A stretch of 64,000 nucleotides of DNA from Larimichthys crocea (lineage: Eukaryota; Chordata; Actinopteri; Sciaenidae), in NCBI RefSeq assembly GCF_000972845.2, contig NC_040018.1, positions 787,632 through 851,631 on the forward strand. Direction: 5' to 3'. Within the stretch, counting starts at the first letter, position 1; the number at the start of each line of letters is the position of its first letter. The notes under the pieces were generated by a model that was given only the letters and a program-made list of their open reading frames with translations, searched no databases and had not been told where the DNA came from. A program made the position numbers and the translations under genes. Positions 52,578 through 61,200 of the stretch are shown piece by piece.

Positions 52578-53306
52578 CAGAGATGTATAAAGTACTGGAG
52601 TAAAGGAGTGGAGTAGAAGTACAAGTGCTATATCAAAAAACTGACTTTAGTAGAAGTTGAAGTGTTCATTAAACACCATACTTAAGTAAAAGTACTAAAG
52701 TATTCAAAATGTTTTGTACTTAAGAATTGCAAGTAGAAGTATGTAAAAAAAAATGTACTGAAAGTAAAAATACAAGTACTGTTGTTTATATTATTTCAAA
52801 TATTTATTAAGGCACAACTTCTAATGTTACAGTGTTACAATGTTCATAGTAGAGTTCTATGATTTCCCATGGTCTGTGAATGCGTCTGAATGAATGCGAG
52901 AGCGAGGGGGCGGGGGAGCAGGTGAGAGAGCGCACCTGGGTGTCAGGTGTATGACGTACGGCGCACGAGAGAGGTTGATGTGAGACCGGGACTGTTATGT
53001 TGTTGTTTTTGGCGTGATTATGGCGACAGTAACCGAGTCCTGGAACCAAACGTTCAGCAATAAATGCAGGTTTGTTCGATAACGCCTCGTCATTCATCAC
53101 GCGTCCGGCTGGACACTACAATAGTAACGAGTAACGATTCAGCACATGAAAAATGTATCGGAGTAAAAGTATTAAATTCATCAAAAATATGTAGTGCAGT
53201 AAAAGTGGAAGTTGGGGGAAAAAATAATACTCCATAAACAGTCCCAGATACGCATTTTGTACTTAAGTACAGTACTAAGTAGTTCCACTTCGTTACTACA
53301 TCTCTG
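52578..53306. mobile_element. Nested hAT-like MITE
   Basis: The ends are cagagatgta (52578-52587) and tacatctctg (53297-53306), perfect inverted repeats of 10 bp. Internally there are stretches of aagtac/tacttaagt words near both ends. It is flanked by ccaaacg (52571-52577) and ccaaaccg (53307-53314), an 8-bp duplication with one base lost. The minus-strand frame inside is not a recognisable protein. Confidence 0.75.
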
Positions 53307-53385
53307 CCAAACCGTATTTCCAATCATTGAACCGGCTTAACCTGAAGCATCGTGTGCCCTTCCTGAACGTCTACATAGTCATTTT

Positions 53386-53844
53386 GTGCCGATAAATGAA
53401 GAAATGTGCCCTCAGGAGAAAAAGAGAGAAACGTTACTTCTGCTTTCTTCCAGAAAATTTCCCGCCTTTTTAACATGGGAGTCTATGAGGGTGTGGATGG
53501 GCTCTGCTGCCGAATCTTCGGTCTCGAGCCAAAACTATAAAGCTGACAGCTTCAACAGTGTTATCACTGCGACCGCCTCGAATTTTCCTACATTTCTAGC
53601 TATAAATGATTTCTGTAGCTTTACATTTGCGGCCACAGTCGCAGTTTACAAATTTATTTTTCGACGACTTTTTCTCTCCCTCTCTGCAGTCATGACATCA
53701 CGCACTCTAGCTCTCGAAAGTTCTCGCAATACACACCCATTCATTTTTGGCGTCGTTTTTTGGCGATTTTTGGACTTTGCGCCTTACACGCACACTCAAT
53801 TATACAATATTGCACATGAGGTATTGCTCGTGACATACAGGTAA
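53386..53844 (+). other. 152-codon open frame inside the repeat stack, function unknown
   Basis: An open frame starting MPINEEMCPQEKKRETLLLL and containing hydrophobic Phe-rich stretches. It lies entirely within the 3.1-kb transposon and shows no domain I recognise. It is most likely a chance frame in repeat DNA. Confidence 0.2.
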
Positions 53845-53990
53845 TATTATTGCACAGGACGTTATTGCACGGAAGAGATTTTTGAATGTTGGGGGGGGGG
53901 GGCTAGTGCATGTGTGCATTCAGGATGGTGATGGCTTTGGGAAAGAAACTGTTCCTGAGTTTCTCATGATATTGAGTAAACTGCAAGCAT
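53800..53990 (-). mobile_element. Second LINE fragment inside the hAT element
   Basis: Contains attattgcacaggacgttat, a G12-14 run, ggatggtgatggctttggga and aagaaactgttcctgagttt, wording shared with fish LINE 3' regions. A related segment occurs at 55337-55700. Confidence 0.5.
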
Positions 53991-54216
53991 TAATATGCAA
54001 TAATAAGCTACTTTTAACATAAAGTATTTACAAAATAAATGATTAACTTTTATTTAACAATCATAATCACACATAGACCGATAACTCAGTGTTTAAATAA
54101 GTTAATAAAGTGAAATAAAAGGTTGTTAAAATGAATATTATAAGAATTACATGTGGGGGTCTCTGTTGTCTGTGTGTGTGTGTGTGCTGAAAAGGTTGAA
54201 GACCTCTGATCTAATA

Positions 54217-54305
54217 AACAAACACGGAGCTTTCTGTGCACACAGCGCCAAAAACAAGACCAGCGGCGCTTATAGGAGGAGCTGGAAGAAAGCTTGAGAG
54301 GAGAA
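54217..54305 (+). promoter_or_regulatory. pcnp: pcnp 5' leader / promoter-proximal region
   Basis: Only about 90 bp of unique GC-richer sequence lies between the transposon's target duplication and the pcnp start codon. The core promoter must therefore lie here or inside the transposon end. No TATA box is evident. Confidence 0.4.
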
Positions 54306-55291
54306 ATGATGGCGGATTACGAGCACAAGAGAAGAAGGAGTCACAGCGCTGACGGAGGTGATATTTGTGCTGGTTTAGCGTCTAAAAACACGGTTGAGAA
54401 ATGAACAGTTAGCTGCATTTAGAGCTGTAATGTTAAGCAGAGCTTAACTTAGCCACGTTAGCTCATGCTACGTGTCGGTGGCTAGCTGAAGGCTAACACG
54501 AAGCTAACATAGTTTCTCACACGTTTCCTATGTGAGCTAGCTGTGGAAACGAGCCAGGCTTTAGCTACTGGGCTAAAGTGTCTGCTAACGTTAGCCCTGC
54601 TCATAAAGCAGATATGTTAGCCGGCTATTAGCCTAGCTAGGGAGCTAACTGTAGCTATGTGGCGCAGGCTACATTACCGAGTATAATAACGTTATTATTA
54701 TTATTATTATATTACGTTATTATGTGCTTTACACGTTAGTTAACCGTGTTAATTGTAGCTGGCAGGTCTGCTCACACAGTCCACGAGTGAATTTTTAAAA
54801 GTTACCTGGCTAGAAAGCATTAGCATTTAGCCACACAGGTAAAGGTGATTTATAGAGAGATAGCTTTTTTATTATTCTCCAGTTCGCAGGAAACTGTTGT
54901 TCACCTTGGTGAGTTGTCTTGCCTCAAGCAGGGCCGCAGGAGGAGGAAGACAGAGTGAAAACTAAGCCTGTCTCTTGTAGCACTGTGGGAGGAGAAGGGA
55001 CAGCAGTCAAACGCACATCCCAGCATCTCACACCTGAAGACGAGGACGAGTCCTCTGCTGCAAGCCAACCGGCACCCCCAACCAAAGTCTCCAAGATAGG
55101 CTTTAGCATGAGCAGTCAGATGGGGAAGAAGTCCAACCCCATATCTATCAAACTTGGAGCTACAGTGAGTGTGCAGACTGCTCGCAGACATTCAACCTGC
55201 AGTGTGTGATCGTGATGTTTTTGTTTGGAGCTTATAGCTGCACCACAGTGTGTGAAAGTTAGGGTAGATACAGACACGTATACGATGCTAC

Positions 55292-55337
<46 letters not shown>

Positions 55338-56675
55338 TACTTCATTTATCCCAAGCTGGGAAATTACAGTGCAGCAGCAGCATTACACACAGTGACAAAT
55401 AGACAACATAAGAATATAAAGAACAAACTATACATAATAAAATATCAAAATAGCAATAGTAAAAAAATATATTGTATTGGCAGTGTTGATTTGGTGCAAA
55501 GTAAGAAAGGAGAACTGTGCAGTGACTGTAAATTATGACCTGAGTTGTTAAGCTGTTATTATACAGTGTGATGGCATGTGGCAGGAAAGATTTCCTGTAT
55601 CTGTCCCTTCGACAGCGGAGCTGTCTGTCCACTGTGTGATGGAGAGGGTGCTGCTCATTGTCCAAGTGTAAAAGATGTAATTCTGTTAACACGTTGCTTG
55701 TAGAGTCCCAAAAAAGGATTCCGGCTCAGATACAAACCCATACTGTTTGAATGAAAGTGGTGTTCATGAATAGATTGATAGAACTAAAGCTGCATTCAGA
55801 CAGGATCAGGCGCCGCGGCGAAACTTTTCATCTCGCTGAATCATCGGCCTTATCGAGGCAGTTTAAATTGTGAGTTGCAGACACAGATTTAGAAGCTGGG
55901 GACATGAATCAAGCAAAGCCAGAGTATCAGAGTTTAGTCCATGAATCCACCTGGATCGTCTGTTTCAGAGACATTTCAGGGCTGACTGTGGCGGTTTACA
56001 CAATCCCATCGTCTGATTTGGCGGCTGCTGCCTGACATCTGTCGCAGGACACTGTGTTTTTCCCCCAATCAAATGAGTAAAAAAACCTCAGTTTTCGCCA
56101 CTGCACCAGATCCTGTCTGAAGGTGGCCTAATTCAGTCATTAATCAAGTTAAACTTATCGAATGTGAGGATTTGTGATGCTGCTTCGTTTTTATTTTGAT
56201 TCCCTAAATCTTGCGTCCCTAACCTTTTTTCTAGAAACCCAAAGAGCCTGTACCTTCACTTCCTTCAAAGAAGCTAGGGATGGCGTCTGTTTTTAATGAA
56301 GATGATGATGTAAGTACACACACTAATACCATGGTTGTAACAGATCCCTGAACAACAGATACGGAGAGGCTTACTTCTACTTTCTCTTGTCCTGCAGAGT
56401 GAACCTGAGGAGATGCCTCCAGAAGCAAAAATGAGGATGAAGAACATTGGCAGGTATATACCCACATATACATGATGGACAATAATTGTTTCACCACCTT
56501 TCTCCATCTTTTCAATTCAGTATTATCAACTGAGCTTGAAATGACTAATTGCTGTCTTAACAGGGAGACGCCAACGTCTGCAGGACCCAATTCCTTCAAC
56601 AAGGGCAAGCAGGGCTTCTCAGATCATCAAAAACTTTGGGAGAGGAAGATGAAAGCTCAAGCAGACAAATTGTAA
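54306..56675 (+). CDS. pcnp: PEST proteolytic signal-containing nuclear protein, complete
   Basis: Small nuclear PEST protein, linked in mammals to cell-cycle control and a UHRF2 (NIRF) partner. Exons: 54306-54357, 54932-55164, 56235-56309, 56398-56453, 56564-56675; total 528 nt, 175 aa (human 178). The N-terminus [17 protein letters not shown] differs from human. The basic [17 protein letters not shown] segment aligns with human KKASAISIKLGSSKPKE. The C-terminal half is nearly identical to the mammalian protein: [51 protein letters not shown]. The Asp/Glu/Ser/Pro-rich stretches fit the PEST signal. Two ATG codons occur in tandem at the start; either could be used. Head to head with stk16 and tail to tail with the receptor gene. 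Confidence 0.96.
54400..54680. repeat. GCTAAC/TAGCTA word cluster in pcnp intron 1
   Basis: Unusually dense GCTAGC, GCTAAC and GTTAGC words (for example ctgctaacgttagccctgct). Unlike the array at 51759-52335 they are not tandem. Similar words occur next to the atic and stk16 starts. Confidence 0.6.
54692..54710. repeat. (TTA)n microsatellite
   Basis: Six to seven TTA units in pcnp intron 1. Confidence 0.85.
55292..55337. repeat. (TAGA)n microsatellite
   Basis: About 11 TAGA units, abutting a LINE-like fragment in pcnp intron 2. Confidence 0.97.
55337..55700 (-). mobile_element. LINE 3'-end fragment in pcnp intron 2
   Basis: Begins acttcatttatcccaagctg with gggaaattacagtgcagcag, a standard reversed fish LINE 3' end next to a GATA-type tail. 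It continues to gtgatggcatgtggcaggaa and ttcgacagcggagctgtctg. There is no intact ORF. Confidence 0.6.
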
Positions 56676-57120
56676 ATGACTACAACAGTCTTTGTCACTA
56701 ATGGATCACTTTGAATAGTTTAAAGCATGTCAGAGATATCTACGAAGGCTCAAACTAGTCTTCACTGTAGTCTGCTGTGAGATGAAGAATACTTTAAGCC
56801 GTCTATGATACTCCGTGACTGAAGTCACATCACCTTTCTAACCACTATCAGCTGATGCAGGAGAGGAAAAGTGTGGGGATATGGGGGACAGACACATTAG
56901 CCAGAATATCGTTTAAACGGCTGCTTTCTGCTGGCTAGTGAGATATAAAATCTAGTATTTTAGAGCCCCCTCTGTGACATGCTTGTTCCTATCTGAAGCT
57001 GGTTAGGCGTGATCCTGAGCACTCTTAGTGTCGCTTGTCTAATACGTGTAAAAAATGTACATAGAAGTGTGACAATGTTTTATTTTTAAATCCACAAATG
57101 GGAGTGTGTGTGTTATGTTT

Positions 57121-57122
<2 letters not shown>

Positions 57123-57167
<45 letters not shown>

Positions 57168-57168
57168 C
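57123..57168. repeat. (GT)n(GC)n microsatellite in pcnp 3' UTR
   Basis: Nineteen GT units followed by four GC units, a potential Z-DNA-forming tract. Confidence 0.95.
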
Positions 57169-57732
57169 AAAGACTTAGGCTAGATGTGAAGACGAATTGT
57201 TTTGGTTCGTTTAGTTTCTCATTATCAGTGTACGACCCTTTGTTTTCACCAGATGTGCCACCGCATAGGCAGTCTTGTTTAGGTTTCTGTGTTTTGGTTT
57301 TGTTTGAGCTTTGTGCCACTATTTTTGGCTTTGCTTACTCGATCTTGTATTTCCGTCTGCTTCACTGAAAAAAAATCTGAAAAATCTGGCTGTGATCATT
57401 TTTATGTTCACAATGAAGGAACTAACAATGTGTTCTTGGCTGATAAGCTGTAACATGGATATCCGGATGCTGGTGACATTAAGGGATTTCTTGGTTGTTA
57501 GCAATGATTAAGCACATTTATAAACTCTTACTCATCGCCGCTTCACTCACGCTTCAGAAATAGCCTCAATCCTTTTTGATTCAGATATTTGTGTTTATTC
57601 TGTGACTTTTTGGAAGGTCCCATGATTTAAAATGTGAATTCCTCTGTGGGTTGCCTACATGTGTAAAGGGGCTTTCCCCAAACGAATTACATTATCATAA
57701 CCATCAATGAACACATATTTAAAAGTTCTAAT

Positions 57733-57738
57733 AATAAA
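57733..57738 (+). terminator. pcnp: Candidate pcnp polyadenylation signal
   Basis: AATAAA about 1060 nt after the pcnp stop. It lies only about 30 bp from the opposing receptor-gene signal at 57769-57774. Earlier signals cannot be excluded. Confidence 0.5.
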
Positions 57739-57768
57739 ACATTTGGAAGATTCATAATGTGTCAAGTG

Positions 57769-57774
57769 TTTATT
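57769..57774 (-). terminator. Candidate polyadenylation signal of the IL-1 receptor-type gene
   Basis: TTTATT on the plus strand reads AATAAA on the minus strand, about 500 nt beyond the stop at 58273-58275. Confidence 0.45.
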
Positions 57775-58272
57775 GCTCCAAGAATACATGACAAACCTTA
57801 CAACACGTTTGTTGTATTTCAGCTGCCACAGAAATGATAATTCTTTATATTTTTACCGAGTGCATTTTGTTTGTTAAAATATAAACATTTAAATTCTGTT
57901 CTTTCATTTTAATGCTTTAAATTGTAGAGCTGAGGTAATTGATAATTCCGCACTGTTTAATGGACACAGTCTATTTTTGGTACATATGGGAATCAAACAT
58001 GACACACCACTACATACCTTGAGCCCTGAGCATAACACAACGGTGACTCATTTCTTTTTTCCTTACATTTAAAAACGACACGTTATGATTTGGCATCCCT
58101 ACCATCATGGAAACTTCCTTGACGCATTTGCCAATTCAAGTTTTAAACCGTTGTAATAAAGAGTGTAGCAACAAGCTGCATCTTACAATAAATATGATTT
58201 AAAAAAAAAATATATATATATATGCTGTACATCATGTTAGGAAATAAATGTCATAGGTAACACAGTCTTAAA

Positions 58273-61200
58273 TCACTGGGGCTTTATGAGTGAAACAAGC
58301 TTCATTCTGTGATCAGGCATGGCCTTCCTCAAAGATTTCCAGAAGTCGCTGGTGGCTCTGACAGGTTGTCCTGAGGTCCAGTACATTCTGGGTAGCACCT
58401 TCAAGGCCCTCTGGACCTGTGTGGGCAGGTCCGGATGGATGAGGGCTGCTGGGGCTTTATTGGTCCATATTAGCAGGAGTTTGAGGGCAGACTTTTGCAG
58501 CAAAGCCTAAAGACATGGACCAAGTAGAAAGTCATAAATAATGATTTTCTCAGTACAAATGTGACATCAAAGACAAAATGAATCACTGAACAGTGAACCG
58601 ATTTGGTTTTGCTTGTGGTTACAGTTTTAGATTAATTTTCCTATGGTTTCCTTTTATGCTAGTGAAATGCTAAAACGAAACCACTGCTTTCAGGAATTAT
58701 GTTGCCGGTAACTCACACCCAGAAGACAATAACTGCTTCCAATGAAAGCAGGTTACACTTCTACTGAAAATAGATGGAAAATGCTGGCCGGAAAGGAGGA
58801 GAATGATGTGTATTGTCAAGTAAATGGTTGGCAGTTGACAGGATATTGGTGTATTGTCACATAAGTTTAATCAACATAATGTAACTTTTCTACTATAAAA
58901 CAACAGAATTAAATTTAACCTGATGCTACACTGACTTATAGGGTGAATCGTGCATCTGCCATGCCTGTTCCTGCACTTGGGTTCCTGGTATGATCACCTT
59001 CGAGAAGTATGTTAACGCTTTATAACACATAGTCGCACAACACCAACTACTGTATGTCACTGATTTTTTGTGAAACTTGATCATATTTGATGGAGAAAAT
59101 GCACCTGGTTTTACTTCTGATGATCTGTGATTTCAAGAGTTTTCAACAAAATCTTGAAATAAATTATCAATTTTAATTTGCTAATCCATCTTATGCAACT
59201 TACTGTATATATCTTGTATTAGAGTAATTAATTATATCATCAGGAATTACTGTTTTATACTGCAGGGGAGTAGGCTACTACTAGGCCATACCTACTGGTA
59301 CACTTTATTGGTTTTTGCGAATATTATTGTGAAACAATTATTAAACTTCCTTCTATGTGCTTTAAACTTAACTAGGTGAACTATGCCATGCTCACATTAC
59401 GGGTGGCATTATATACTGGTATTGACAATAATCATGATCCTGAAAAATGCGATCATGTTAACCTCTAAAGCCCCATCCTCTTTTTTTAGGGCTCTGAATG
59501 ACACACCCAAAATTAATATATATCTCTGCAACTACAAGGTTCATTTGAATAATAAAAAAATCACACTTTTACAATCAAATGTGAGGAGTGGGTTGACTTT
59601 ATGACACTATAAATATTTTGATATTTGATAATTGATTTGCTTGGTGTTGCAGTTTTGTTTGGTGTGTGTAAATATGGCTTATATATGCTTGTAACAGAGT
59701 TTCTTCTGTTTAATTTAATGTCATGGTTTTGAACCTAGGGTCCCCCAACTGGGGGGCTTAAGAGGTTAATGATACTCATATGATAATATTGTGTTTATAT
59801 TTTAGAATATTCTTAAGATATTGTGATAATCCCCTTGTTGTGAATGATGACAGCCCTAGTTCATGTCATATGGGATGGATGGGAAAGACCACTGTGTTAA
59901 TGAATTGGGAGCATTTACCTGAACCTGAACGTACCTGAACTCCTGATTCCAGAACAAATATAGCATTGTTGTTCGAGAGGTATTCAGCTGACAGGAGACA
60001 GATAAGCATACGGCTTCTCTGTATTGCAAGAACCACATCACTTGTATATACTGCAAGAGAAAATGGAAACCATCAGGAACCTTTGCAGTCAACACACACA
60101 AACACACACGGTTTATCATCTGACCTCCAGGAATCACATCTCTCTCCATCAGACAGAGGCGATACCCCCATTGGTCCTCTAAAACTTGGCGTAGCAGCAC
60201 TTCTAGCGGCTTCGGGGTGGTTTCACATGCTGCCAGTAAAAAAAGTAATGTACTTTATCAGTGTACTTGCATGATAATGAAATACAGATACAGATATCAC
60301 ACACTGAACATGGTGGCCTACCTTCCTTCGAAACTCCTTCCACCTCTTCTGATGTGCACACATATGACAGAAACACATCAAACTCTTTTTTCTCTGTATG
60401 GTGGAGGCAGATGAGAAAGACAGATGTGACATTAAAACATCTAAAATATAAATTTGGGCTTTTGAATGCACTGATTTTTGATCTATGCAGCTGATACACG
60501 TGATTAAGATTGTCATCTTGGTTTCTGTCCCCACTTGATTAAGCGCAGTATCAAAGAGCCAAATTACAGCTTGCTAACATTTTTTTTAAAGCACATGCAC
60601 TGGATATAAGACTATTTCAAGAACTTATATATATTTCAATTGTTTTTATTTATTAATGTAATGCATTATAGGGTTAAATACAAAGTGAAAGATGAAAAGA
60701 GATTTTAAGTATGTGTCTATGGTTGAATTTTCCTGTGAAGCCACATCCCGTCTGAACAATCTGCTTTTGTGGTTTACGATGGCAGAGCTTGCATGCAGCC
60801 AGTGTTCAACTCCGGGTTTTTACTCTAATGTGTGTGTGTGTGAGAGAGAGAGTCTGCATTCTGACCTGTATCAAGTTGTCCATGTCTGAAGTGGGATCTG
60901 TAGATAAGTTGCAGTTCCAACCATTTCACATGCAAAACGATTCCCAGCCCAGATACCACCAGCAATGACACAATGGGATACCGAACCAGCGACGGCCAAT
61001 TTGCTGAAACCCAGTCCAAAATACACTCATTATTGATTCATTCTATGTTTAAACAGCAATAAAATACAATCAATTGGGGGTGTCAGAAACTTTAAGGAAT
61101 CTGTAAATACAAACTGACTTAATATCACCTTATAAAGACGGTATAATGAACCTTTTTTGCAAACTGTTGCTTATTTAGACATCCGGCAACATTTGCATTA

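Larger units (their letters stand above)
51106..54208. mobile_element. hAT-type DNA transposon (non-autonomous, 3.1 kb) with intact ends
   Basis: The left terminus caggggtcttcaacc (51106-51120) and right terminus ggttgaagacctctg (54194-54208) are inverted repeats with 14 of 15 matches. The element is flanked by an exact 8-bp duplication, ATCTAATA, at 51098-51105 and 54209-54216, as expected for hAT insertions. No hAT transposase frame is visible; the interior is a stack of other repeats. Its right end is about 90 bp from the pcnp start codon. Confidence 0.88.

Noticed and set aside
52807..53100. 97-codon minus-strand frame as a possible gene
   Set aside because: It lies wholly inside the nested MITE, with no domain and no splice signals.
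54901..55191. Minus-strand 96-codon frame opposite pcnp exon 2
   Set aside because: Pure antisense shadow of a confirmed coding exon.
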